From NCBI RefSeq assembly GCF_004346195.1, contig NZ_SMAK01000010.1:1-64000 (forward strand): 64,000 nucleotides of DNA, written 5' to 3'. Under the pieces are notes generated by a model, which saw only the letters and a list, made by a program, of their open reading frames with translations, searched no databases and was not told the DNA's origin. Shown one piece after another: positions 37,272-47,478 of this stretch. Made by a program: the position numbers and the translations under genes. How positions within the stretch are numbered: position 1 is the stretch's first letter; each line of letters begins with the position of its first letter. This DNA is from Tepidamorphus gemmatus. GTDB lineage: Bacteria > Pseudomonadota > Alphaproteobacteria > Rhizobiales > Tepidamorphaceae.

Positions 37272-39392
37272 CTATCCGGCGATCTTCGAGAACACCGCCA
37301 CCTGATCCATCGCAGCGCGGATCTGCGAGAGCAGGCGCAGCCTGTTCTCGCGCAGCGTCGGGTCTTCGGCATTCACCGTGACGGTGTCGAAGAACCGGTC
37401 GACAGGGGCGCGCAGGCGGGCGAGCGCGGCCATCGCGGCGGCGAAGTCCTCCCGCTGCAGCGCGCAATCCGATTCGGCCGCAACCTCGGCGATGCGGTCG
37501 AACAGCACCCGCTCCTCGTCCTGCGCGAAGACAGCCGGGTCGGCATGGCCGGCATAGGCGCGGCCATCCTTCTTCTCCTCGATGGCGAGGATGTTGGCGG
37601 CCCGGCGATAGGCGGTGAGCAGGCTCGCCCCGTCCTCGGTGGCGAGGAAGGCCGCCAGCGCCTCGACCCGACGCACGATCATCACGAGATCGTCCTGGGT
37701 CTGCCCCGCCCCTGTCGCACCTGCGGCGCTCCTCGCCTCCTGGCCCAGTGCGAAGACGGCATCGACGAGATCGTGGCGTGCGCCCTCGTCGCGGAGCTGC
37801 ACCTTCAGGCGGTCGGCGAAGAAGGCGAGGAGGTCGGCGGCGACATCACCGACGCCGTCCGCCCCGGCCGAGACGCAGATGCTGCGGATCGGCTGCAGAA
37901 GCCCGACCCGCACTCCGTTCCCCAGCACGATGCGGATCACCCCGAGTGCGGCGCGCCTGAGCCCATAAGGATCCTTCGAACCGGTCGGCTTCTCGCCGAT
38001 CGTCCAGAAGCCGACCAGCATGTCGAGCCGGTCGGCCAGCGCAACGGCGATGGCGACCGGTTCCGTCGGCACCTGATCGCCGGAGCCCGCCGGCCGGTAG
38101 TGGTCGCGGATCGCGTCGGCGACCTCCGGGTCCTCGCCCTGCGCCAGCGCGTAGTAGCGGCCCATGACGCCCTGAAGTTCGGGGAACTCGCCGACCATCT
38201 CGCTGACCAGATCTGCCTTGGCGAGGCGTGCGGCGCGCTCGGCCTTGTCCGGGTCGGCACCGACGAGGGGGGCAAGCTCCCGCGCCAGCCGGGCGATTCG
38301 CTCGACACGCTCGGCCTGAGTTCCGAGCTTCTCGTGGAAGACGATCGACTTCAGCTTGTTCGCATGGACCTCCAGCGGAGTCCTGAGATCCGTCTCGTAG
38401 AAGAAGCGGGCATCCGACAGCCGCGCAGCGATGACGCGGGCATTGCCGGCGACGATCTTCCCACCGCCATCCGCCGCGATCAGGTTGGCGACCGTGATGA
38501 AACGCGGGGCGAGCGCTCCCTCGCCATCGCGCATCACGAAGCACTTCTGGTTGGCGCGGATGGTCAGGCGGATGACCTCGGGCGGAATCTTCAGGAACTC
38601 CGGGTCGAACGAACCCATCAGCGCCACCGGCCATTCGACGAGGCCGGCAACCTCCTCGACCAGCGGCTCGTCCTCGACCAGTTCCAGGCCCTGCGCGAAG
38701 GCGAGCGTGCGGGCATCCGTACGGATGATCTCCCTGCGCCGGTCGGGATCGAGCACCACGAAGGCGCGCTCAAGCTTCTCCACGTAGTCGTCGAACCGGC
38801 GAACGGTAATCGCGCCCGGCTTCATGAAACGGTGACCAAAGGTGACGCGGCCGGATTTCAGCCCATCGACCTCGAAGTCGACGACCTCCGTCTCTTCGGT
38901 CTCCGGCCCGAACACGCAGACGATCGACTTGAGCGGCCGCACCCATCTGAGCGAACCCGAGCCCCAGCGCATCGACTTCGGCCAGGGGAAGCGGCGAATC
39001 ACTTCGGGCACGATCTCGGCGATCACGGCCTTGGCCTCGCGGCCGGGGCGGGACGTTACCGCCACGTAGAAGTCGCCCTTCTTCGGATCGGACTGGATCG
39101 TCGCCTCGTCGATCGAGGCGAGGCCGGCCGCCTTCAGGAAGCCCGCCAGAGCCGCCTCCGGCGCGCCGACGCGCGGCCCCTTGCGCTCCTCGCGCGTATC
39201 GGGGCTACGGACAGGTAGGCCGGTGATGTTCAGCGCCAGGCGTCTGGGCGTCGCGAAGGCGCGCGCGGAGTCGTAGACAAGGCCGCGCTCGACGAGGGCG
39301 TCGGTCACGAGCTTCCTGAGATCCTCTGCCGCCCGGGCCTGCATGCGGGCAGGAATCTCCTCGGAGAACAGTTCGAGCAGCAGGTCAGGCAT
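37272..39392 (-). CDS. glyS: Glycyl-tRNA synthetase, beta subunit
   Basis: A 706-residue subunit of the bacterial alpha2beta2 glycyl-tRNA synthetase, required for tRNA recognition. It starts [18 protein letters not shown] and contains the family text [37 protein letters not shown] and ANQKCF, then [20 protein letters not shown] in the HD-like region. The C-terminal anticodon-binding-like domain ends normally. The start codon at 39392 overlaps the end of a small frame that duplicates the glyS N-terminus (listed separately). glyQ lies upstream across a 177-bp spacer, which is unusually long and structured for this gene pair. Confidence 0.95.
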   Translation of the reverse strand: MPDLLLELFSEEIPARMQARAAEDLRKLVTDALVERGLVYDSARAFATPRRLALNITGLPVRSPDTREERKGPRVGAPEAALAGFLKAAGLASIDEATIQSDPKKGDFYVAVTSRPGREAKAVIAEIVPEVIRRFPWPKSMRWGSGSLRWVRPLKSIVCVFGPETEETEVVDFEVDGLKSGRVTFGHRFMKPGAITVRRFDDYVEKLERAFVVLDPDRRREIIRTDARTLAFAQGLELVEDEPLVEEVAGLVEWPVALMGSFDPEFLKIPPEVIRLTIRANQKCFVMRDGEGALAPRFITVANLIAADGGGKIVAGNARVIAARLSDARFFYETDLRTPLEVHANKLKSIVFHEKLGTQAERVERIARLARELAPLVGADPDKAERAARLAKADLVSEMVGEFPELQGVMGRYYALAQGEDPEVADAIRDHYRPAGSGDQVPTEPVAIAVALADRLDMLVGFWTIGEKPTGSKDPYGLRRAALGVIRIVLGNGVRVGLLQPIRSICVSAGADGVGDVAADLLAFFADRLKVQLRDEGARHDLVDAVFALGQEARSAAGATGAGQTQDDLVMIVRRVEALAAFLATEDGASLLTAYRRAANILAIEEKKDGRAYAGHADPAVFAQDEERVLFDRIAEVAAESDCALQREDFAAAMAALARLRAPVDRFFDTVTVNAEDPTLRENRLRLLSQIRAAMDQVAVFSKIAG

Positions 39393-39510
39393 GGACACCA
39401 ATCCCCCCGCAGGCCGTCCGCGGTCTGTCCGTCCTCGCGCCAGCGGCGCCGCGCGCGGGCAGGCGGGCCGGACTCTCCTCGCAGAACAGTTCGAGCAGCA
39501 GGTCAGGCAT
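39385..39510 (-). CDS. Possible 41-residue leader ORF made from a duplicated glyS start
   Basis: The frame begins [20 protein letters not shown], a near copy of the GlyS N-terminus, and ends at a TGA (39385-39387) that overlaps the first codons of glyS. At DNA level 28 bases up to and including the ATG are identical to glyS, and about 60 bases are recognisably duplicated. TGAGGAAGG lies about ten bases upstream of its ATG. It could be a translated leader that couples or tunes glyS translation, or a meaningless duplication scar. Confidence 0.4.
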   Translation of the reverse strand: MPDLLLELFCEESPARLPARGAAGARTDRPRTACGGIGVHA

Positions 39511-39525
39511 GCCGAGGGCAACCTT

Positions 39526-39555
39526 CCTCACCCTCCCCTGCAGCGGAGGGTGAGG
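39526..39555. repeat. Strong 11-bp hairpin between glyQ and glyS
   Basis: CCTCACCCTCC and GGAGGGTGAGG pair perfectly around an 8-base loop. On the mRNA strand the 3' arm runs directly into the GAGGAAGG that would serve the leader ORF, so folding could hide that ribosome site. It resembles the CCCTCACCCTCC-type interspersed hairpins found in many alphaproteobacterial genomes. No T-run follows. Confidence 0.6.
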
Positions 39556-39569
39556 GATCCTGCGCGGCA

Positions 39570-40505
39570 TCATGACTGAGCCCCGCCGCCCGCGGTCGCG
39601 AGCCAGGCCTCGCCACAGGCCTTGGCCAGGTCGCGCACCCGCAGGATGTAGCTCTGCCGCTCGGTGACGGAGATCACCCCTCGCGCATCGAGCAGGTTGA
39701 AGACGTGGCTTGCCTTGATGCACTGGTCGTAGGCCGGCAGCGCCATGAGATGCCTGCTCCGCCCGACATCCGCCCAGCCCGCCTCGAGATAGCTGCGACA
39801 GGCGGCTTCAGCCATGCGGAACTGTTCGAACAGCATCCCGGTGTCGGCGTGCTCGAAGTTGTGGCGGGAATATTCCTGCTCGGCCTGCAGGAAGACGTCG
39901 CCGTAGGTGACCTTGTCGGCGCCCTCGCGGCCGTTGAAATTGAGGTCGTAGACATTGTCGACACCCTGGACGTACATGGCGAGGCGCTCCAGCCCGTAGG
40001 TCAGCTCGCCGGAGACGGGCGCGCAGTCGAAGCCTGCCACCTGCTGGAAGTAGGTGAACTGGGAGACCTCCATGCCGTCGCACCAGACCTCCCAGCCCAG
40101 CCCCCAGGCCCCCAGCGTCGGGCTCTCCCAATCGTCCTCGACAAAGCGGATGTCGTGGTTCTTCGGGTCGATGCCTATCGCGTGCAGCGAGCCCAGATAG
40201 AGCTCCTGCAGGTCCGGCGGCGAAGGCTTCAGGATCACCTGATACTGGTAATAGTGCTGCAGCCGGTTCGGGTTCTCGCCGTAGCGGCCGTCCTTCGGCC
40301 GACGCGACGGCTGAACATAGGCGGCGTTCCAGTGCCGGGGCCCGAGCGAGCGCAGCGTGGTCGCCGGATGGAAGGTGCCGGCACCGACCTCCATGTCGTA
40401 GGGCTGCAGGATGACGCAGCCATAGGCAGCCCAGTAGCGCTGCAGCGCCAGGATGAGCCCCTGGAAGGAGCGGGTCGGATCGAGCGGATCGGATCGGTCG
40501 GTCAT
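39570..40505 (-). CDS. glyQ: Glycyl-tRNA synthetase, alpha subunit
   Basis: A 311-residue catalytic subunit. Highly conserved segments are visible: [57 protein letters not shown] and [20 protein letters not shown]. It catalyses glycine activation and transfer with GlyS. The start at 40505 is the standard N-terminus; the frame extending to 40577 lacks conservation. Transcription probably begins in the 40506-40721 gap and continues into glyS. Confidence 0.96.
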   Translation of the reverse strand: MTDRSDPLDPTRSFQGLILALQRYWAAYGCVILQPYDMEVGAGTFHPATTLRSLGPRHWNAAYVQPSRRPKDGRYGENPNRLQHYYQYQVILKPSPPDLQELYLGSLHAIGIDPKNHDIRFVEDDWESPTLGAWGLGWEVWCDGMEVSQFTYFQQVAGFDCAPVSGELTYGLERLAMYVQGVDNVYDLNFNGREGADKVTYGDVFLQAEQEYSRHNFEHADTGMLFEQFRMAEAACRSYLEAGWADVGRSRHLMALPAYDQCIKASHVFNLLDARGVISVTERQSYILRVRDLAKACGEAWLATAGGGAQS

Positions 40506-40721
40506 GGCGGCGCGGACCGTATGCGCGGCACACCAGGCGGTCAAGCAGGGGTCGCAGATTGGCCTGCCGGCGACCATCGCGAAATCGGCGCGCGGCGGCG
40601 GTGCGGGTTCGGACGGCCTCAGCTAGCTCAGCCTGTCGGACGCGGGATGGTCGGGGCGAGACTGCCCGCCGCCCGAGGGCCGGGCGACGATCTGGCGGAT
40701 CATCGCCGCTGCCTGCCCGGC

Positions 40722-41555
40722 TCAGCCGTCGAGCGCCTTGCGGATCGCCAGGAAGTCGCGCCAGGCGAGGCGCTTCTGGCCGGGCTGGCGCAGCAGGTAG
40801 GCTGGATGCAGCGTGGGCATTGCCGGGATCGTGCGACGGCCGGTGTCGAAATCGAACCACTTGCCGCGCAGCCTCAGAATGCCCTCCTTGCGATCGAGCA
40901 GCACGCTCGCCGATGCGTTGCCGAGCAGCACGAGGACGTCAGGGTCGGCCAGTTCGATCTGCCGCTCGACGAAGGGCCGGCAGATCTGCGTCTCCTGCGG
41001 TGTCGGTGTGCGGTTGCCTGGCGGGCGCCAGTAGACGACGTTGGTGATGTAGACGCTCGTGCGGTCAAGGCCGATTGCGGCGAGCATGCGGTCGAGCAGC
41101 TTGCCGGCGGGGCCGACGAAGGGTGCCCCCTGGATATCCTCCTCCTGCCCCGGCGCCTCGCCGACGAACATGATGCGCGCCTGCGGATTTCCGTCGGCGA
41201 AGCACAGGTTCCTGGCCGTGAGGCGCAGCGCGCATCCGTCGAAGCCGGCGAGAATGTCGCGCAGCTGCTCGAGCGTCTCCGCCTCCCGGGCACGGGCGCG
41301 CGCGGCCATGACCGCCTCGGAGGGACCCTGCTGGGCAGCCGCGGCGGCCGGTGCCGGCGCGGACCGGGCGGTGGCCGACGACGGCATGGGGCGCGGCGTG
41401 GCGGGCGGACGCCCGCGGATCGATGCAGCACTCTCGAGGCGGTTGACCGGCAGGTTTCCGACCACCTCGTCGACGCCGGCGGCAAGCTGCCAGGCGAGCA
41501 GCGCCAGCGCCGCCCGCCGGTCCTCCTCGCGCCCGCCTGCCATAGCCCTCACCAT
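40722..41555 (-). CDS. Family 4 uracil-DNA glycosylase
   Basis: A 277-residue base-excision repair enzyme that removes uracil from DNA. The core has GEAPGQEEDIQGAPFVGPAG (motif A, with the catalytic-region Glu), VVYWRPPGNRTPTPQE, and the second active-site motif LHPAYLLRQP. Four cysteines expected for the iron-sulfur cluster are present (DGCALRLTARNLCF; QICRPF and more). The N-terminal 85 residues are an alanine/proline-rich extension. GGGAGA precedes the ATG at 41555. It is divergent from the ETF-QO gene. Confidence 0.87.
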   Translation of the reverse strand: MVRAMAGGREEDRRAALALLAWQLAAGVDEVVGNLPVNRLESAASIRGRPPATPRPMPSSATARSAPAPAAAAAQQGPSEAVMAARARAREAETLEQLRDILAGFDGCALRLTARNLCFADGNPQARIMFVGEAPGQEEDIQGAPFVGPAGKLLDRMLAAIGLDRTSVYITNVVYWRPPGNRTPTPQETQICRPFVERQIELADPDVLVLLGNASASVLLDRKEGILRLRGKWFDFDTGRRTIPAMPTLHPAYLLRQPGQKRLAWRDFLAIRKALDG

Positions 41556-41660
41556 CCGTCTCCCGTCGGTCCCATCCTAGGGCCGGCGGCAGGAATTTGC
41601 ACGACGGCGCGCCATGCGTGATAAACCCGGGCGAGTGCGCCCGTCAGCAGGAGGAGACAG

Positions 41661-43334
41661 ATGACCGACACCGAAGACTTGCCCGAACGCGACTCCATGG
41701 AGTTCGACGTCGTCATCGTCGGTGCCGGCCCCGCCGGTCTGTCCGCCGCCATCCGCCTGAAGCAGCTTGCAGCGGAAACCGGGCAGGACATCTCGGTGGT
41801 GGTGCTCGAGAAGGGGTCGGAGGTCGGCGCCCATATCCTGTCGGGCGCCGTCATCGATCCGATCGGCCTCGATCGCCTGCTGCCCGGCTGGCGCCAGGAG
41901 GAGTCGCCGGTCAAGACGCCGGTGACCGCCGATCATTTCCTGTTTCTCGGCCATTCGGGCGCGATCCGGCTGCCGAACCTGCTGATGCCGCCGCTGATGA
42001 ACAATCACGGCAACTTCGTCGTCTCGCTCGGCAATGTGTGCCGCTGGCTGGCACGCAAGGCGGAGGAACTCGGTGTCGAGATCTATCCGGGCTTTGCGGC
42101 GGCCGAGGTGCTCTACGACGATGCCGGTCGGGTGATCGGCGTCGCCACCGGCGACATGGGCGTCGCCCGCGATGGCCACCGCAAGGACAGTTTCATGCGC
42201 GGCATGGCGCTGCTCGGCAAGTATGTGCTGATCGCCGAGGGCGCCCGCGGTTCGCTCGCCAAGATGCTGATCCGCAGGTTCGAGCTCGACAAGGGCCGCG
42301 AGCCACCGAAATTCGGCATTGGCATCAAGGAGCTCTGGGAGGTTCGGCCGGAGAAGCACCGCCCGGGCTTCGTCCAGCATTCCTTCGGATGGCCGCTTGA
42401 TGCGCGGACGGGCGGTGGGTCGTTCCTCTATCACCTCGAGGACAACCAGGTGGCCGTCGGCTTCGTGGTGCATCTCAACTACGAGAACCCCTGGCTGAGC
42501 CCGTTCGAGGAATTCCAGCGCTTCAAGCACCATCCGGCGATCCGCGAGACCTTCGAGGGCGGCAAGCGGCTCGCCTACGGCTCGCGCGCCATCACCGAGG
42601 GCGGCTGGCAGTCGATCCCCGAACTGGCCTTTCCGGGCGGCCTGCTGATCGGCTGCTCGGCCGGCCTCGTCAACGTTCCCCGCATCAAGGGCTCGCACAA
42701 TGCGATGCTGTCGGGAATTCTGGCGGCCGAACATGTCTGCCGTGCGCTGTCGGAGGGCCGGGCACACGACCGCCTCGAGGGCTACGAGCCGGCCCTGAAG
42801 GCCTCGGAGATCGGACGCGACCTGCACAAGGTGCGCAACGTCAAGCCGCTGTGGTCGAAGTTCGGGCTCTACGGCGGCATCGCCCTCGGCGGTCTCGACA
42901 TGTGGACCAACACGCTCGGCTTCTCGCTGTTCGGGACGTTGCCGCACGGCAAGCCGGATCACGCCGCTCTGAAGCCCGCGTCGCAATGCCGGCCGATCGA
43001 CTATCCGAAGCCGGACGGGGTGCTGTCCTTCGACCGGCTGTCGTCGGTGTTCCTGTCCAACACGAACCACGAGGAAGACCAGCCGGTTCATCTCAAGGTT
43101 CTGGACATGGAACTGCAGAAGCGCTCGGAACACGACATCTTTGCCGGCCCGTCGGGGCGCTACTGCCCGGCCGGAGTCTACGAGTGGATCGAGGACGGGC
43201 CGGATGCGCCCCGCTACCAGATCAACGCGCAGAACTGCGTGCACTGCAAGACCTGCGACATCAAGGATCCGAACCAGAACATCAACTGGACGGTGCCGGA
43301 GGGCGGCGGCGGTCCCAACTATCCCAACATGTAG
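41661..43334 (+). CDS. Electron transfer flavoprotein-ubiquinone oxidoreductase
   Basis: A 557-residue inner-membrane-associated enzyme that passes electrons from acyl-CoA dehydrogenases, via ETF, to ubiquinone. The FAD-binding motif is VVIVGAGPAGLSAAIRLKQ near the N-terminus. The C-terminal 4Fe-4S site is CVHCKTCDIKDP with an upstream cysteine in GRYCPAGVYEW. The quinone-binding region and the sequence GGWQSIPELAFPGGLLIGCS are typical. It is of full length, with a purine-rich AGGAGGAG upstream of the ATG. It fits functionally with the acyl-CoA dehydrogenase at 52357. Confidence 0.95.
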   Translation: MTDTEDLPERDSMEFDVVIVGAGPAGLSAAIRLKQLAAETGQDISVVVLEKGSEVGAHILSGAVIDPIGLDRLLPGWRQEESPVKTPVTADHFLFLGHSGAIRLPNLLMPPLMNNHGNFVVSLGNVCRWLARKAEELGVEIYPGFAAAEVLYDDAGRVIGVATGDMGVARDGHRKDSFMRGMALLGKYVLIAEGARGSLAKMLIRRFELDKGREPPKFGIGIKELWEVRPEKHRPGFVQHSFGWPLDARTGGGSFLYHLEDNQVAVGFVVHLNYENPWLSPFEEFQRFKHHPAIRETFEGGKRLAYGSRAITEGGWQSIPELAFPGGLLIGCSAGLVNVPRIKGSHNAMLSGILAAEHVCRALSEGRAHDRLEGYEPALKASEIGRDLHKVRNVKPLWSKFGLYGGIALGGLDMWTNTLGFSLFGTLPHGKPDHAALKPASQCRPIDYPKPDGVLSFDRLSSVFLSNTNHEEDQPVHLKVLDMELQKRSEHDIFAGPSGRYCPAGVYEWIEDGPDAPRYQINAQNCVHCKTCDIKDPNQNINWTVPEGGGGPNYPNM

Positions 43335-43420
43335 CCGTCCCAACATGCGACCGCCGCGCGCCGCCGGGATACTGTTGAGAGCCCGCCGCATTTCGTCCAT
43401 CATGTCATGGCAGGAAGACG

Positions 43421-45208
43421 ATGGACGGCCAATGTCGGCCGAAGGGGGCCAGTGAATTGACAACAGCTCGGGTTGCCACTGCGTCCCGCCTTGCGCGGGC
43501 CGGCCTCGTCGTTGCCGCGCTCGCAGGCGGTGTGGCGATGTCCCCGCCGGCGATGTCGGAGACCAGCCGGATCGACGTCGAACCGAGCTCCTTCGCGGGC
43601 AACTATCTGGCCGGGCGCATGGCCGGACGGTTGAACGATGCCGCAGCCGCCGCACGCTTCTATCGTGAGGCGCTGCGCGACGATCCGACCAATCTCGACC
43701 TGCTCGACCGCAGCTTCGCCCTGTCGCTCGTCGCCGGCGATTATCCGGCCGCCTTCGCCGCGGCACAGAGCCTGTCGGAGCTCGATCCCGAGCACCGGCT
43801 GGCGAATCTGGCGCTCGCCGTCGACGCATTGCGCTCGCGCCAGTACGCCGAGGCGCGCCGGCATCTGGAACGCGCCGGAGACGGGCCGCTGGCGGAGCTG
43901 ACCGCCAGGCTGCTGCTGGCCTGGACGGCCGCGGGCAGCGGCGACACCAAGGGGGCGCTTGCGACCATCCAGTCGCTGAGCGGCCCGGACTGGTACGAGG
44001 TGTTCAAGCCGTATCACTCCGGGCTGATCGCGGCGCTCGCCGGCGACGACACGACGGCGGGGCAGCTGTTCGAGCGCGCCTATGCGACCGACCAGAAGGC
44101 GATCCGGGTCGTGCAGGCCTGGGCTCGCCATCTCGCCCGCACCGGCCGCAGCGCGGAAGCCCAGGAGGTGCTCAGGGGCTTCTCCGACGTCGTCCCGAAC
44201 CATCCGATCATGACGGCCGCACTTGCCGAGATCGCTGCCGGCAGGGTGCCGGCGCCGGTCGTCACGACGGCGCAGGAGGGGGCCGCCGAAGTGCTCTACG
44301 GAATCGGCTCGGCGCTCGGCAGCGAGAACGGCGAGGAGTATTCGGCGATCTATCTCCGGCTCGCCCTGCATCTGGCGCCCGGTCAACCGCTGGCGATCCT
44401 CTCGCTCGCCGACTACTTCGAGAAGGTCGGCGACCGGGAGAGTGCGGTCAACGTCTACGGCTCGGTGCCGGAGACCTCGCCGCTGCGGGTGAACGCCGAC
44501 ATCCACCGGGCCCTCAACCTCGACGATCTCGACCGCACCGAGGAGGCGATCGCGCTGCTCGAGCAGGTGATCGAAGCCAATCCGGATGAAACCGAGGCGA
44601 TCGTCGCGCTGGGCAACATCCTGCGCGGCCGCGAGCAGTTCGCGAAGGCCGCCGAGGTCTATTCGCGCGCCATCGCGAAGATCACGACACCACAGCCGCG
44701 CGACTGGGCGCTCTACTACTTCCGCGGCATGTGCTACGAGCGCGCCAAGCGCTGGCCGCTGGCGGAGATCGACCTCAAGGCGGCGCTGGCACTGTATCCG
44801 GATCAGCCGCACGTGCTGAACTATCTTGGCTATTCCTGGGTTGATCAGGGCGTGCACCTGGACGAGGCGCTGGACATGATCAGCCGCGCCGTCGAGCTGC
44901 GCCCGAACGACGGCTACATCGTCGACAGCCTCGGCTGGGCCTACTACAAGCTCGGCCGCTACGAGGATGCGGTGCGCGAGCTCGAACGGGCGGTGGAACT
45001 GAAGCCGAACGACCCGATCATCAACGATCACCTCGGCGATGCCTACTGGAAGGCAGGGCGGAAGCTCGAGGCGCGATTCCAGTGGACCCACGCCCGCAAT
45101 CTCGACCCGGAGCCCGAAGAACTCGCCAAGATCCTCAAGAAGCTGGAGCACGGTCTGGCCGATCAGCCAGGACGGGCCGCCGTCGAGCTGCGGCGCAACG
45201 ATGGCTGA
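43421..45208 (+). CDS. Secreted tetratricopeptide-repeat protein
   Basis: A 595-residue protein with an N-terminal export signal (ARAGLVVAALAGGVAMSPPA) and many TPR repeats throughout, clearest at 415-580: NPDETEAIVALGNILRGREQ, YPDQPHVLNYLGYSWVDQG, RPNDGYIVDSLGWAYYKLGR and KPNDPIINDHLGDAYWKAGR. It is probably a periplasmic or membrane-associated scaffold. The ATG at 43421 is taken as start; a TTG at 43457 would give a more typical signal peptide and cannot be excluded. It ends 12 bp before ispE on the same strand, a layout conserved in the order. Confidence 0.87.
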   Translation: MDGQCRPKGASELTTARVATASRLARAGLVVAALAGGVAMSPPAMSETSRIDVEPSSFAGNYLAGRMAGRLNDAAAAARFYREALRDDPTNLDLLDRSFALSLVAGDYPAAFAAAQSLSELDPEHRLANLALAVDALRSRQYAEARRHLERAGDGPLAELTARLLLAWTAAGSGDTKGALATIQSLSGPDWYEVFKPYHSGLIAALAGDDTTAGQLFERAYATDQKAIRVVQAWARHLARTGRSAEAQEVLRGFSDVVPNHPIMTAALAEIAAGRVPAPVVTTAQEGAAEVLYGIGSALGSENGEEYSAIYLRLALHLAPGQPLAILSLADYFEKVGDRESAVNVYGSVPETSPLRVNADIHRALNLDDLDRTEEAIALLEQVIEANPDETEAIVALGNILRGREQFAKAAEVYSRAIAKITTPQPRDWALYYFRGMCYERAKRWPLAEIDLKAALALYPDQPHVLNYLGYSWVDQGVHLDEALDMISRAVELRPNDGYIVDSLGWAYYKLGRYEDAVRELERAVELKPNDPIINDHLGDAYWKAGRKLEARFQWTHARNLDPEPEELAKILKKLEHGLADQPGRAAVELRRNDG

Positions 45209-45220
45209 CACCGGGCGGGC

Positions 45221-46099
45221 GTGATCCCGATCGCGGAGTCGGCCCCGGCCAAGATCAACCTCGCGCTCGCCGTCACCGGGCGGCGCGACGACGGATATCA
45301 TCTGCTCGACACGGTCGCGGTATTCGCCGATGCCGGCGATGTCGTCGCTGCCGCTCCCGCGCAGACGCTGAGCCTTGAGACGCGAGGACCGTTCGCCGCC
45401 GGCCTTCCCGCCGATGGCAGCAACCTGGTGCTGCGCGCCGCCCGCGCGCTGCAGGCGGCAGCCCGCGCCGAAGGCCGCACGGTCGGTGGCGCCCGGCTCG
45501 TCCTCGACAAGCGGCTGCCGGTCGCCTCCGGACTCGGCGGCGGATCGGCCGATGCCGCAGCTGCACTGCGCGCGCTCGCCCGGATGTGGGCGCTGGACTG
45601 GCCGCCAGCGCGGCTCGCGGCAATCGGCCTCGCGCTCGGCGCGGATATCCCGATGTGCCTGCAGGCGCGGCCCCTGCGCGCCCGGGGGATCGGCGAGGCG
45701 ATCACGCCGCTGCCGGGTTTTCCGGAGCTCCATCTGGTGCTCGCCAATCCCGGCGCGGCGGTTGCGACGGCGGCGGTGTTTGCCGCCCTGTCCGAACGGT
45801 TCACCGCAGCGCTGCCGGATCCGGCCGGTCTGACCGGTTTCGAGGCGGTCGCTGCCTATGTCGCGGCAACCGGCAACGACCTGCAGGCAGTTGCCTGCCG
45901 GCTCGAGCCGCGCGTCGGCGAGGTCATCGCGGCGCTGGCAGCAAGCCCCGGCTGCCGGGCGGCACGGATGTCGGGCTCGGGGGCGACATGCTTCGGGCTG
46001 TTCGCCTCGGCGGAGGCGGCGACGGCGGCGGCGGCGGCCATTGCGCGCCGGTCGCCGTCCTGGTGGGTCACGGCCTGCCGCACCGGCGCCGGCGGCTGA
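45221..46099 (+). CDS. ispE: 4-diphosphocytidyl-2-C-methyl-D-erythritol kinase
   Basis: A 292-residue GHMP-family kinase of the MEP isoprenoid pathway. Motifs are APAKINLALAVTGRRDDGYH, the phosphate loop LPVASGLGGGSADAAA, and MSGSGATCFGLF near the C-terminus. The start is GTG at 45221, because no in-frame ATG keeps the AKINL motif. It converges with the polyprenyl synthase gene, so two isoprenoid steps are neighbours but transcribed separately. Confidence 0.93.
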   Translation: MIPIAESAPAKINLALAVTGRRDDGYHLLDTVAVFADAGDVVAAAPAQTLSLETRGPFAAGLPADGSNLVLRAARALQAAARAEGRTVGGARLVLDKRLPVASGLGGGSADAAAALRALARMWALDWPPARLAAIGLALGADIPMCLQARPLRARGIGEAITPLPGFPELHLVLANPGAAVATAAVFAALSERFTAALPDPAGLTGFEAVAAYVAATGNDLQAVACRLEPRVGEVIAALAASPGCRAARMSGSGATCFGLFASAEAATAAAAAIARRSPSWWVTACRTGAGG

Positions 46100-46123
46100 T
46101 CCGACCGGACCGGTCGCGACCGG

Positions 46124-47140
46124 TCAGAAGCCGCGATTGACGCAGAAGTCGACGACCTCGAGCAGCGCCGTGCGATGCTCGCTCTTCGGCAGCGTGCCGA
46201 GCGCATCGCGCGCCATCGCGCCGTAGTGGCGGGCCCGGGCAACGGTATCCTCGAGCGCCCGGTGCTCGACCATCAGCGCAATCGCCCGGTCGAGGTCCGC
46301 CTCGCCGGACGCCCGGTCCCGCAGGCAGCGCGTCCAGAATGCACGCTCTTCCTCGTCGCCTCGCCTGTAGGCGAGCAGGACCGGAAGGGTGATCTTGCCG
46401 TCACGGAAATCATCGCCGACGCGCTTGCCCAGATCGGCCTGGACACCGGAATAGTCCAGCGCATCGTCGATCAGCTGGAAGGCAAGGCCGAGATTTGCAC
46501 CGTAGCTGCCCAGTGCGCGGCGCTGCTCCACCCCCTGGCCGGCGACGATCGCGCCGACCTCGCAGGCGGCCGCGAACAGCGCCGCCGTCTTGGCGCGGAT
46601 GACGGCGAGATACTCGTCCTCGGTGGTGGCGGTATTCTGGGCGGTGACGAGCTGCATCACCTCGCCCTCGGCGATGACGGCGGCCGCATCCGAGAGCACG
46701 TCGAGCGCCGGCAGCGATCCGACCTCGACCATCATCTTGAACGCCTGGCCGAGCAGGAAGTCGCCGACCAGCACGCTCGCCTCGTTGCCCCAGACCATGC
46801 GCGCCGCGGCCTTGCCGCGCCGCATGTCGCTCTCGTCGACGACGTCGTCATGCAGCAGCGTTGCGGTGTGCATGAACTCGACGCTGGCGGCGAGCCGTAT
46901 GTGCCCCTCGCCGCCATAGCCGAACATCTGCGCGGCGGCGAGCGTCAGCATGGGCCGCAGCCGCTTGCCGCCGCTCTCGATCAGGTGGCTGGCGACCTCC
47001 GGAATCAGCTTCACGTCCGAGCCGGTCCTGGACAGGATCAGCTCGTTGACCCGGCGCATGTCGTCCGCGACCAGACCTGCCAGTCGTTCGACGCCACTCT
47101 CGGGCCCGGGCTTCTTCTGAAGGGTTGCGACGTTGCCCAC
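46124..47140 (-). CDS. Polyprenyl diphosphate synthase (IspB-like)
   Basis: A 338-residue trans-prenyltransferase making the side chain of ubiquinone. The two aspartate-rich motifs are LLHDDVVDESDMRRG and LAFQLIDDALDYSG; GGKRLRPMLTLAAA is the conserved isopentenyl-diphosphate region. The small residues before the first DDxxD fit a long-chain product (octa- to decaprenyl). The start is GTG at 47140 with GAGGA five bases upstream. The upstream open frame up to 47731 is not coding. Confidence 0.9.
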   Translation of the reverse strand: MGNVATLQKKPGPESGVERLAGLVADDMRRVNELILSRTGSDVKLIPEVASHLIESGGKRLRPMLTLAAAQMFGYGGEGHIRLAASVEFMHTATLLHDDVVDESDMRRGKAAARMVWGNEASVLVGDFLLGQAFKMMVEVGSLPALDVLSDAAAVIAEGEVMQLVTAQNTATTEDEYLAVIRAKTAALFAAACEVGAIVAGQGVEQRRALGSYGANLGLAFQLIDDALDYSGVQADLGKRVGDDFRDGKITLPVLLAYRRGDEEERAFWTRCLRDRASGEADLDRAIALMVEHRALEDTVARARHYGAMARDALGTLPKSEHRTALLEVVDFCVNRGF

Positions 47141-47252
47141 GCGATCCTCGTGCCGATGACTGGCCGAGACATTAGGTTCGAGGCCGGGTCGCGGCAATAG
47201 CCGACCGCGCGACGATTTGCCTGTCCGCTGCAGGGCCGCGTAGAGTGGCGCC

Positions 47253-47471
47253 ATGGAGGAGCTGATCCGCACCAACGATCCGGTCCTGATCTCGTTCGCA
47301 GAGTGTCTGCTGCGCGACGCCGGAATCCCCTGCATGATCACCGACCAGAACATGAGCATCGTCGAAGGCTCGCTCGGCATCCTGCCGCGCCGGCTGATGG
47401 TCGACGGCGAGGATCTCGAGGCGGCGCGCCGCCTCATGACCGATGCCGGTCTCGGTGCGCAGCTCAAGTGA
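47253..47471 (+). CDS. DUF2007 small protein
   Basis: A 72-residue protein of the DUF2007 (putative signal-transducing) family. It reads MEELIRTNDPVLISFAECLL, then GIPCMITDQNMS and LPRRLMVDGEDLEAARRLM. The fold is a ferredoxin-like alpha/beta domain of unknown role. It is divergent from the polyprenyl synthase gene and ends 7 bp before the methyltransferase ATG, which suggests cotranscription with it. Confidence 0.85.
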   Translation: MEELIRTNDPVLISFAECLLRDAGIPCMITDQNMSIVEGSLGILPRRLMVDGEDLEAARRLMTDAGLGAQLK

Positions 47472-47478
47472 CGCGCCG

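Noticed and set aside
43400-45733. 777-codon leftward open frame opposite the TPR gene and ispE
   Set aside because: It is a codon-bias shadow; the sense-strand TPR and GHMP motifs are unambiguous.
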